Assembly (NCBI GenBank): GCA_036250225.1
Contig: JAPZLL010000051.1
Location: forward strand, 186,001 to 250,000
Direction of reading: 5' to 3'
DNA: 64,000 nt
DNA from: Cercophora sp. LCS_1
Taxonomy: Eukaryota; Ascomycota; Sordariomycetes; Sordariales; Lasiosphaeriaceae
Below the pieces are notes generated by a model. The model was not told the origin of the DNA, did not search any database, and worked only from the letters and a program-made list of their open reading frames with translations. The translations under genes and the position numbers were made by a program. Below, piece by piece: positions 19,730 to 29,871 of the stretch. Position 1 is the first letter of the stretch, and every line of letters starts with the position of its first letter.

Positions 19730-22359
19730 TTACGCCTTCAGTTCTCTCTCCATACAACCAGTGCAAAGCACAACAGTTTCGCCTGAGCCACCACGACGCT
19801 CCCTTGGAAAGATTTGGCCATCATCAAACCCGCCATTGCAAGTAGCGCAACGGAAACACTCATCGTGCCATTCGCCACCCAAAGCTTGGACATACTGTCC
19901 GATCACTGCCTTCCTGCACTTGCGACACTTTGGCGCTCTCCTCTCTGTACGCTTCGTCTGGCACGAGACGCACCACGCATAGCCGTCTTTCTCGATATGT
20001 GTCATGCCACGCTCAAAGGGATCTCCACACTCAGCGCAGAAAAAGTGGCCAAAGTGCCAATGAGCACCCAAGGCAACGACATGCTCACCCATGATGGGAG
20101 TCTTGCAATGCTTGCAGCGCGGCGCGAAGAGCTCGTGCCAGTCAAGATGGCAGTAGAAACGAAGCCGCTCATCCCCATCCTCGGCCATGGTCTGTCCGGG
20201 CTCTTCAGGCAAAACCTCACCAGCTGCGCGGCGCGCAATCCGGTCTAGGCGAGCCTCTCGATGGGCATCCGGCTCAGGCGATATCTCGAGCGCCTCGAGT
20301 GAAGTGCCACAGGTGTAGCACGTGAAGCATTGCGGGTGAAAGCGCTCGGAGCTGCCCGCCAGCGACACGAATCGACCTTCGATGTAATCACCACACTCGT
20401 GGCAAAGGGCTGTTGCCCGGCTGCCAATAGGTCTCGGGGCTGGAGACCAATGGCTTCGGGGCCTTGCAGCCTGTTGTCGGACGCGTGGTGCGCTAGGCTG
20501 AGGGGTTGGGAGCGGCCTCCGCGACCCGTGATTGTCACCCTGGTCTGGCGTTACTATGACCGGGATACTAGGCCCATCGCTGGGGTCATCTGGAAGAACA
20601 ATAGTAGGTACAGCCGGCGAGGTGTCATCCGACACCGCTATTGTGGGAATCGATGGTGCGTTCACTTGACGAGGACCTGGGGCAGGGAGTGGACGCCGGG
20701 ACGCCGGGGCCGTGGACGGTGCCTGTGCCGCAAAATCCTCCGTAACAGAGATAGAAGGGATGCTCGGCGCCTGCTGCTGCGACTGCTGGTTGTTGACTCT
20801 ACCGGGGAGGGTGGGCACTGAGTGGGTGCTACCCCTCCCGGGTCTCGACTCTTCTGGCTTGGTATCAGTAGCCTCCTCTGGGGGCTTCCAGTCTCTATCA
20901 AAGCTTACGATGGGTCGACCGGGATTGTCGCTCACGGCGGACGGGGTAGGAAGCTTGGGGCTGCGGTCTTTCAGCCTCATGCTTGTGGCTTGCCTGATGT
21001 CGTCGCTGCGGACTTCCATCCCGTGCTTGCGCTGCACGTTATCACGCGCCCCGAACAACTCGGGCTTGTGGTTTGTTGTGTACTGGGGGTTGCGAGTCTG
21101 GGTTGGTGGGTTTCGATGGATCTCGTACTTGGAAACCAGTTTAGGGGGAGATGTCGGGGCCGTGTCTGGGCCGGAGGACACCTCAGGGGCAAATTGGACA
21201 CGGTTCAGAGGGTTCTTGGGCTTCGCCCGGAGTGGTTGAGCAGAACTTTCCTGCCCGGATCCAAGAGATCCGCGCGGCGACTGATCGTCTGGTTCCTCCC
21301 AGATCTGGTCCCCCGAGAACGGTTTTTCAACCTCTCCACTGATGTTTCGCTTCAGACTGCTCCGGCGACGCCCGCCCTGCATTGGAGCAGGGCCGCCCGA
21401 AACCGCCCCGTAGGACTTGGAAGACCCACGGTGACCTTCCAGGTTCCCACAACCCAACTCCCCAACCCCAGACGTATGGCGAGATGAAGCAAACGACGGC
21501 CTGCTGCGTGCCGACCCTTGCCCCTCGCTGTCGGTGGAACTCCCGGAAACGGAGCGCATGCTTGGATCTCTAGCAAGGCCAGTTGGCGCAACATCGCTCC
21601 CGTACATGCCGGCGCTTGCCGTGCGGGCATGCGCATAACTATCCTTCCGCATGTGGGGCTTATAACGATAAGGGGCACCGGGTTGCGGTACCTTTCCAGG
21701 GTGTTGATGTTGCCAAACTAACTCGGCGGCCTCGTTCAGCGCAGCCTCGTAGAGGCGCTTGTCATCGGCACTTTCACCATCGGGGCTGGGCTTGGACGTG
21801 TCGATCTTGTCTTTGAGGTCCATATCTTCCATGGCCTGGCGCAAAGAGAGGGCCTCTTCTTTCTCCATCCACCTCTGACCACGCTCGATGTATGTTGCGC
21901 TCGGAACCACTTCGGAAGGTTTCAGTGGCTGTACTGGGCAGTCTGGATAGTAATCTTTGCCCTGTGTCATGGAAGAGTATCTTGACGAAACACTGGCCGA
22001 CATGGACGGTCGGGAAAAGGTTGTCGGCGCGATGTTTGCATCTGATTGCGCCCGTTGATGCGTCGAGGCTGCATCCGAGACCGATGGCGTTCCGAGGGAC
22101 GGTCGGCCGCCGACTGGCTGTCCAGCAGCATCTCGCCGAGGGGCTGGCTGCGGACGAGCTCCGCCGGGCCGGTTGATGCGGCTATTTCTTAGGTCTGCGA
22201 GGTACGCGGCTTCATGTTCAGTCAGCACATTGCTGGCTAGTCACCAACGCCCCGGCAATAGTTGTCCATACCGAATTGTTCATTAGACATGTAGGACGGC
22301 GAAGGCGGCGTGACCTTTCGCGTGGAGCTTCGCTCCTTGGATTTGCTTCGTGCAAACAT
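19730..22359 (-). CDS. LIM-domain protein, paxillin-like (Pxl1 type)
   Basis: The exons are 22272-22359 and 19730-22209, giving 855 residues. The first exon encodes MFARSKSKERSSTRKVTPPS and PSYMSNEQF; the second begins AAYLADLRNSRINRPGG, a motif shared by fungal homologues. About 570 residues of Ser/Pro/Arg-rich, probably disordered sequence follow. From about residue 629 come three LIM zinc-binding units: CHECGDYIEGRF with FHPQCFTCYTCG, CKHCKTPIMGEHVVALG with HFFCAECGDPF, and CRKCRKAVIGQYVQALG with CFRCATCNGGF. LIM domains bind partner proteins. The paxillin-like yeast members act at the cytokinetic ring and sites of polarised growth, so an actin or polarity role is likely but inferred. Confidence 0.88.
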
Positions 22360-23794
22360 GATTGCCAAGATGGCACACCTGCTGCGGTAATCGCAAGGGT
22401 GGTGTTGATAGCGGACTGCACGGCTGACGAGGTTGGGAATCGGTGGCTCAGAGGAGAAAGGATTACCTCGAAACGAGGACAAGCCGCAGAACCCAAATGC
22501 GGGGGAAAATATGCTTTAATATAATATTAAAGCTAATTGTTTACGATGTGAGCGACACTGCTCAACAACGTTGCCCAGGAGAGGAGGACGCGGCAGCGAC
22601 CAGGAAATGGTGAGTCAAGAGAAGGCCGGGTTGTGCTTTGGTTTTGGATGATGCCGAGAGCATTGGTCGCCTTGATTGGACCACGGTGCAGACAAACAAG
22701 GGGGTCACCCCAGCGACGGATTGAGTTCGTGCAGACGCGGTCCGGGATGCCCCAACTTGCGCGCTGGGTCGGTCCCGACTGGCCTCAGCTGAGCGCTCCA
22801 AGCAACCGGAGGCGGAGTGCCGACACACCGAGACAGGGGGACGTCCACTTCGCTGTGAGCCTCGGATCCACCGCACGCAAATGTCAGCCAATTGAGCCCC
22901 TCTCCCCCACGCATGGAAGCCAACAGACCGCTTCTCGATCGTCTAGCTCCAACATCACCAACCAACAATGCGCTCCGTCTATATCAAGCAACTATAAACG
23001 GGGGGCTGTCTCGCCCTTTCTCTATTTTTCCTGATTCGACTTTTGCTTCACCAGCGCCAGCGTGGAGCTGCAGACAGCAAAACTCCCATTGGACTTCAAA
23101 ACGGCACGCGGGTTCCGGCGCATCTTGGTTGGTAGCCGGCCATGCAACCGTCTTGCGTTATTCCCGGCATGGAACCCCTTCCTCATCCAGTTAGCAGCAC
23201 CAAAACCTTCTTGGCTTGCCGATGTTCTCCAAGCACCTGGATTGTGTGCACAGTGTCCGTCATGTGCGAAGAAACAAAGGAGGTGGTTGCTGGTTTGCAG
23301 TTCATCAAGATACATATTTGACCAACGCCTGGAGCCTCCTTCGCCGGTGTTGGGTTTCAATGCTACCTTATGATTGTGTCTGAGCGGATCCGAGTGGATT
23401 GCTGCCAGGCCTGGCGGAAGATGGCTTCCCTGACCACGAGCTCTCGACCTGGCAGTCTGCCGCATGTCGGCTCCGCTTTTGGAGGCCGATGCAAGTGGAT
23501 GGGCCGAAGAGCGGGGGATTCTTCACTTGGAGGAAACCAGTCCCAACTGGCTGGTTGGGATGTACCTACATCCGCGGTGTGTCGACAGATTCCTATCCGT
23601 CGCCCATGCTTTTGCCGCGTGCCAACTTGTCGGCTCGGGCCTGAACCTTCTTCTGCTCCTCGGCCAAGTCCGTCTTGGGTGCCTCTCCACTGCTTCGTGT
23701 TGGAAAATCCGCTACAGGACACGGCTCGATTGACCTCTGTGACCGAAGGGCATTGTATATTTCACAAACAGCCCGTCCGCTTCTTTCTCCGCCA
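22360..23794. other. 1.4-kb divergent region between LIM and MFS genes
   Basis: It holds the upstream DNA of both genes. A perfect AT-rich palindrome lies at 22513-22533. Several overlapping frames of 80-160 codons occur on both strands between 22.6 and 23.8 kb, but none has conserved motifs. Confidence 0.5.
22513..22533. repeat. perfect 10-bp inverted repeat
   Basis: The arms GCTTTAATAT and ATATTAAAGC flank a single A. The element lies about 155 bases upstream of the LIM gene start codon. It could be a protein-binding palindrome or a chance AT-rich structure. Confidence 0.6.
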
Positions 23795-25919
23795 ATGTCT
23801 TCGCCACCGACGGCCTTCCCGGAGCCTCAGAACCAAGGTTGCCTAACGGCTCAGGGACCTGCATCCGACGTCGAGGAAGCCGTGCTAGGCAGCGAGAAAG
23901 ACAGCACCCATGTCGATAGCCCTCTGGACAGCGACTCGTCTCCGAACGTAGAATTTAGAGAGGGAGGATACGGATGGTAGGTTTAGGCTCCCTGCGTTCT
24001 TTCATAGCTTGAATGGGATTCCAGGTCCAGGCCGCAATTGGTTTTCCACTGGTGCTTATTTCTAAGCTGTCTTCCGGCATGGCGATCTGATCATATGGCG
24101 GCGCTGTTGATAGATCTTTGTGTGAGAGTCGCGGTTGGTGAACCGAAGACAGATACTGCTCCCACAACCGAACGCTCGTCCCAGCAGAAGGCAAGTCGAA
24201 CCCTAGCTAACAGAAACGAAACCAGGGTTGTTGTCGCAGCTGTCTTGATTGTCAACGCACAGTATGTCATCCCACGTAACTGAATGGCAGTCTCCCTACC
24301 ATCATGATTCGCTGACGACCCTTTTCAACAGCACCTGGGGAATGAATTCAGTCAGTGTCAGCCTCTACCTAACCGGGTGAGACTACGAGTCTGACCAAGC
24401 CGACTTTATAGTCTTATTCCGTGTTCTTGGCTTACTATTTACGATCTGGGGTTATTGCCGATGCCTCTCCACTTGCCTTCGCGTTCGTAGGGGGTCTGTC
24501 CGTCTCAATAGGCATGTTATCCAGCAACCCGAGTTTGCAAAGGCTCCCTGAGCTCAGACTAACGCCGATTAAACCAGCATTACTGGTCTCTCCTTTGGTT
24601 ACAGCATGCATAGGAAGGTTTGGGACTGTGCCAACCTTCAGGGTCGGTGTTGTTCTCGAGGCGTATGTCACTAGAACCCCCTTCGAGAGCCTAGTCCTTT
24701 GCAGATTTCTAACAGCAAGGCCTCGCTAATAGGTTATCCTTCATCGGTGCTTCCTTCTCAACGCACATTTCTCACCTTGTTCTGAGCCAAGGCATTTGTT
24801 TTGGGGTTGGCCTGGGGTTCTGTTTCACGGCGACAGTTGGCGTCGTCCCACAGTGGTTCACAAAGAGGCGCTCGTTTGCTAACGCCGTCTCAACAAGCGG
24901 TTCTGGCTTCGGTGGCCTAGTGTACACCCTGGCAACCAATGCCATGATCTCGAATCTTGGCCTTGAATGGGCTTTTCGGATTCTAGCTATCCTCGCATTT
25001 GTGATCAATGGCGCCTGCAGCCTTGTGATCCGTGATAGGAACAAGGCTGTGGGTGCTGTTCATGTGGCCTTCCATGTTCCCCTGTTCAAGCGAGCTGAAT
25101 TTTGGCTCTTTCTTGGATGGGGTTTCTTTTCCATCATCGGCTACATTATCGTGGTCTTCTCCATCATCGATTATGCCCAGCTCGTTGGGTTTTCGGCTAA
25201 TCAGGGTTCACTTGTCGCGGCCATATTCAATCGTGGGTTCCCGAGCAATAATCCTCGCCACCGGTTCATGTGTTAATATATCAGTAGTCTCCCAGGGTGT
25301 CGGCAGGCCGTTGATCGGTCTTTTCAGCGACAAGTTCGGGAGACTAAATGTCGCGGGTCTCGGCACCTTGGTCGCAGGCAGCGTTGCCTTCTTCCTGTGG
25401 ATTTTTGCAGGGAAACACTTTGCAGGTTTAGTCATGTACTCAGTATTCGGCATGTTTGCTGGGATCATCTGGCCTTGCGTGGCTCCGGTGGGCGCGGAGG
25501 TCGTCGGTTTACAGATTCTCCCTTCCGCCTTATCGATATATTGGCTCGTGTTGGTTTTGCCCGCAACATTGTAAGTGCATATGCTCCATTGGGGTTGCCG
25601 AGTGAAGGTCCTGATGCGATTACACAGTGCGGAGGTTATTGGGCTTAGTTTGAGGAAAGAGGGTATCAATGGATACATTGACGTGCAGGTACTTACAGGA
25701 TGTATGTATCTTGCAGCATTCGTCTCAAGTAGGTACCCCCTTCTGTTGCTTTGCCGCGTTTTCGACGCCTGCTAAACTTCTTCAGTATGGCTTCTGAGGT
25801 GTTGGAAGCTACACCAGATGGAGAAGCTCGACTTTGAGGAGAGCACAAGGTGGCAATCGATACCGAAAGGGAGGATACGGCGATATTGGACGAGCACATT
25901 TATGATCAAACATGTATAA
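23795..25919 (+). CDS. MFS transporter, monocarboxylate (MCT/SLC16) type
   Basis: There are nine exons: 23795-23976, 24226-24261, 24332-24350, 24412-24511, 24578-24662, 24733-25232, 25288-25570, 25628-25728 and 25786-25919 (479 residues). The N-terminal tail is acidic and Ser-rich, then EGGYGWVVVVAVLIVNAH begins helix 1, as in fungal MCT-like carriers. Further family marks are SYSVFLAYYLRSG, the R-rich loop QWFTKRRSFANAVSTSGSG, ALNLIRDRNKAVG-type loop (here LVIRDRNKAVG), LSQGVGRPLIGLFSDKFGR and the last helix CMYLAAFVSIWLLR. Twelve helices fit the spliced model. The fourth intron (24512-24577) begins with GC, not GT. Fungal members move monocarboxylates, riboflavin or unknown solutes; the substrate here cannot be read from sequence. 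Convergent with the succinyl-CoA ligase-like gene. Confidence 0.85.
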
Positions 25920-26199
25920 CATACATCTGCAGAGCCACATTTGTGCCGCGATAACTACTAATACTTGTTGAATTTGGGACAGTCACACTTACCAAACAAA
26001 TGGTGTTCGTTTGAGTGGGATTGAGCGTGAGCTCCGTGGAAGGATGGGAGTTCACAGTTGACATCGCAGGTCACGGAAGGTCAAGATAATCACAACTCAG
26101 TACTGATAGAAACCAGAGTGCTAATTGAGGAAGTTCATATCTTGACGGATGTCCCTTGTATTGCCGCCAGGGTTCCCGCATCCAACACTCTCCCTGGCA

Positions 26200-28466
26200 T
26201 CACTTCTGGTTGCGAGCCAGCTCAATCGCCTTGGTGGCAGCCTCGTCAAAGCTATCAAATGCGTAGAGAGGGAGTCCGCTCTTCGCAATCAGATCCTGCC
26301 CCTGACTCTCGTTGGTTCCCCTTATTCTCACAATCACCGGCACTGTCGGTGACAGCTGTTGGAATGCCAAGATAACACCTCGAGCGATCATGTCTCCCAA
26401 GGTCAGTCCACCAAAGATGTTGACAAATATGACCTTGACCCTTGGATCTTGAAGAATCACCTCAAAACTCTTCTTGACCGTCTCGCTGGTTGCCTTGCCG
26501 CCGGTGTCAAGAAAATTCGCTGCCTTTCCACCGAGATCCGCCAGGGCGTCGACGGTATTCATCGCCAGTCCGGCACCATTCACCAGTGTCCCAATGTTTC
26601 CGTCTCCCTCCAGTCTCAAATACGCAATGCCGTTTTTCTCGGCCTCTACCTCCAATGGATCCTCCGAGGCCATGTCTCGCAACTCATGGAGTTCCGCATG
26701 TCGATTACCAACACGAAAAGCGGCGTCATCAAAACCGAAACGAGCAGAAACGACTTTAATGTCGTCAAGTGCTTCCACAATGTGTGTTGTCAGGAGAAAA
26801 GCTTCGTGTTGATAGAAAACAGCTGCCAGACCTTGTATCGACTGGCGCAAGGAGCCAAGAAGACATCGTGCATCCTTAAGCTGCAAGTGCGCAGCAATGT
26901 CATTAAACGGGAGCCGATCAGGACCGAGTTGGAAGTCAAACGGATAGCGCTTCACATCACTTGGGGTCCCGTTCTCCACGGAGGGGGCAGCGAGAACACA
27001 AGGTGAGCATGTCGAGCGGTCGATACCGATTCCTAACAGCCGACGAGTGCCTGAATCCTTGTGGTGGCCACTTTGGCTAATAACAACCTTCCCCGTCGTG
27101 TGTAGCAGATCTAAGGATTGGCTGTTTGTGAGATAGAGATATCGTCGTTGCTGGGTTGGGCGGGAAGAAGTATGTCGACCTACAGACGGGTGTCTAGGAG
27201 TACTTGTAAACACCGTGGAATAATGACGGCGTTGTGAGTCATTCCAGTTCATCGCCGAGGTACCAAACCCGTGACGGGCGGCAACTGGACTACCGCTCAG
27301 CAACGACTTGAGTTCCTGGCCAATCTTAGAAGGGTGGCCAACCATCCTGACGCCGGCATCTGTGAGTGTGGTGATTTTGGCGGCAGCGCTTGGCTCTTCA
27401 AGCGATGTGAAAGCACCGGCATGGCCCATGATGCGACCCTTGACCTCGTTGACGCCGGCAATCAGTCCAACGATGGGCTTCGGGTGTGAGACGCGCGCGC
27501 GGTAATCGCGTATCCAGTCAGCTGCCTCGAGTTCCGCAGCGCCCCCGATCTCCCCGATAACCGCGATGGCGTCTGTGTCTGGCTCGTCTTCAAAAACACT
27601 CAAAGCGTCACGAAAATTGGTTCCAGGAACAATATCTCCCCCGATACCGATGCACAAACTTTGACCAAGCCCGGCTCGTGTCGTCGATGCTACAGCTTCG
27701 GAACATTAGCCTGGGAACAGATCTATAGAGGAACAACTGCACAGTACTCTCATAGCTCAACGTCCCCGATTTTGCGACGATGGCTACACGCCCGGGACTG
27801 AAACAGGGGAGTGGCTGAAACCCTGACGTCTAAGTGAGCGTGCGGCGCGGAAATGCGCGGATCCAAACACACCTATTCGACATCTTCCTATGGCGGAGAT
27901 AATGCCTGGCGAGTTCGGCCCTACGAGTCTTGATTTGGACTGAGTATTCAGAATGGAATGTATTCGAAGCATTTCATGGAGGGGAATGTGCTCGGCGACT
28001 GCAACTATTAGGGGGATTTCAGCTTCGATCGCCTCCTCGATGGCTGCTGGAGCCTTTTGGGCTGCGACGTAGATAGCCGTGGCATCAGGCTTGAGCTGGC
28101 GGACCGCTTCACGAACGGTCGGTAATACAGGAAGCCCAAGATGCTCGTCGGTTCGGCCCGGGGTTACACCACCGACAATCTTCGTTCCCCACGCAATCGA
28201 GTCCTTTGCATTTGCAGTGGCCTAGGCTACGTGAGCGAGGTTCGAGATGCGGATTGGAAACCCAAGCGAACACTCACTTGCTTTCCCGTGAACCCTTGAA
28301 ATATGACCCTTGTGCTGCTTCCGATACGGAGGCTGGGCAAGGTGTCGGCATAAGCCAGCAGCGTCGGACAAGCCGAGAACGGCCGGGCTCCGGAGGACGC
28401 GGACCCCGGTACACACCTTGTTGTCGGTTGGAGAGACCGGGGACGAGACCGGATGACCGGAAACAT
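26200..28466 (-). CDS. fused alpha/beta succinyl-CoA ligase-like protein
   Basis: The exons are 28278-28466, 27873-28221, 27748-27822 and 26200-27695, giving 702 residues. A basic, Ser/Arg-rich N-terminus suggests mitochondrial import. Residues about 50-350 resemble the alpha subunit: RVIFQGFTGKQATANAK (CoA-binding fold), GTKIVGGVTPG, VGPNSPGIISA and RIMGHAGAF, which holds the catalytic His. From about residue 400 the chain resembles the beta subunit, ending in GNIGTLVNGAGLAMNTVDA, ANFLDTGGKAT and VNIFGGLTLGDMIA. The ATP-grasp part before it is short and divergent compared with true beta subunits (about 200 residues). Fused proteins of this type occur in other filamentous fungi as I recall; their substrate is not settled. 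It follows COX19 head-to-tail, 268 bp apart. Confidence 0.85.
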
Positions 28467-28734
28467 GTTCGGCTGTATTTTGGTGTTAAAACCACTGAAT
28501 ATGACTTGCTCCAACTGTGTTACCGACGGAAAGGACAGTGACCTTGTGCAGCATGTGGCACACCTTTGTCTGCACACCTTTTTCACAAGCCGAGGTTTCG
28601 GCCCTGGAAGCCCTGGAATCAACATCCAACTCCCCGCACCGCCGCGCGCCTGCCGTTGGCGGGCTGCGGGGCAGTCCGCTCAACATCTTCGGGCAACTCC
28701 ATGCTTTAGACTAGAGCTCCCGCACACCGGCGCT

Positions 28735-29242
28735 TCACCACTGAAGCTCGCCCTTCGCTCCCTTTTCCCTCGCCTTTTCAGTAGTCTTGGCTGCTGCTGC
28801 TTGGTCTCCCTGGGCCTCCTCACCGAATCCTAGATTTTTGAAATCGTCCCTTGCCATCAAATTCCTGTGGGCGATCAGCCAAGCGCCCCTGCACCATGCA
28901 AATACCTTTCTCCAAAGACAACGCACCTGTCCATGCGACAAGTCAAGTATGATTTTGCTAGATTCCGACATCGGTCCTCATTCACTCCCTTGACTTTCTT
29001 GATGCACTGTAAGTAGGTCATCATGACGTCCTTGCATTCTCCTGAGCCATGCTGTGAGCTGAAAATTCCGGATCTCTGTCCCGGGGCATTGGACGCTCAC
29101 CATCATGGTCGAGCGGGAAGCTCCCTCGCTGGGGCCTAAAGAGCAAAACATGCCGTCAGGTGCAATCCGTGGTGCCCAGGATATTGACTTACGGCACCGG
29201 CTTTGTCGTGGGTAAAGGCCCTGGGGCGCCGAAGGTACTCAT
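28735..29242 (-). CDS. COX19: cytochrome c oxidase assembly factor Cox19
   Basis: The exons are 29193-29242, 29101-29135, 28927-29041 and 28735-28864, giving 109 residues. The protein starts MSTFGAPGPLP and continues PPQRGSFPLDHDGECKD. Two Cx9C pairs follow, C-KDVMMTYLQ-C and C-RNLAKSYLT-C, and then the family's RMDRNLMARDDFKNLGF block. Cox19 is a small CHCH protein of the mitochondrial intermembrane space needed for copper delivery to cytochrome c oxidase. The C-terminal tail (about 25 residues, Ala/Lys/Glu-rich) extends beyond the conserved core. All four splice sites keep phase. It is divergent with VPS1. Confidence 0.93.
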
Positions 29243-29871
29243 TGCAATTCTGTGCTCGTCAGCGTTTCTGTGTGGACTTGTCTGCAAAGACCAACATGCC
29301 TCGTGAGTTGATTGGCAGTCCAATCAACTTTTCCCGCTCAGATTCGAATATGAGAGCGCGTCAGATGTCATGCGTTTTGGGATGTTGCTTTGTGCCTGAG
29401 GCTGCAATCAGATCCGTTATCGTCTCGACCAAGCTCTGACGCGCTAGGAAGCCCAGTTTTGGCTGCATAACGCCTGGAAATTGGGGCGATGCGCGACCCG
29501 GCATGATGTCTCCACGGCAAATCCTCGACAGCCAAGTCCCGAATCGACCCAATTTAGTTTTTTGTTGGCATGCACCAGCATGAACTGAGTCCGAATCCCA
29601 TCTCCTAAGCTGTCGCTTCTCGGCCTGTTTGAGCCAGGCAAACACGTCTTGCTTCTTTGCGCTCTTAATTATTTTTTTCTGACCTTGCTGACGAATCGGC
29701 TGTTCCTGTCACGTCCGTACTCCCGTCGTCCCCTCCTCGAGTCTCCCTGTCCAGCTCCCACGCCGCCACCGTGACAACATATTGCCCGTCCCCTTGAGCT
29801 TGCCCGGCAGAGCCTACAACTCAACGACAACCGTAAGTCTTGGCGCGACAGAAGGCCACACATTCACCGCA
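29243..29871. other. divergent region between COX19 and VPS1
   Basis: It contains both promoters. A plus-strand CCGTAAGT near 29831 could start a leader intron for VPS1. Minus-strand frames at 29361-29645 lack conserved motifs. Confidence 0.5.

Noticed and set aside
6592..29242. A cluster of mitochondrial genes (CYT1, CMC4, succinyl-CoA ligase-like, COX19)
   Set aside because: They are spread over 22 kb among unrelated genes in both orientations; no sign of joint control beyond coincidence.
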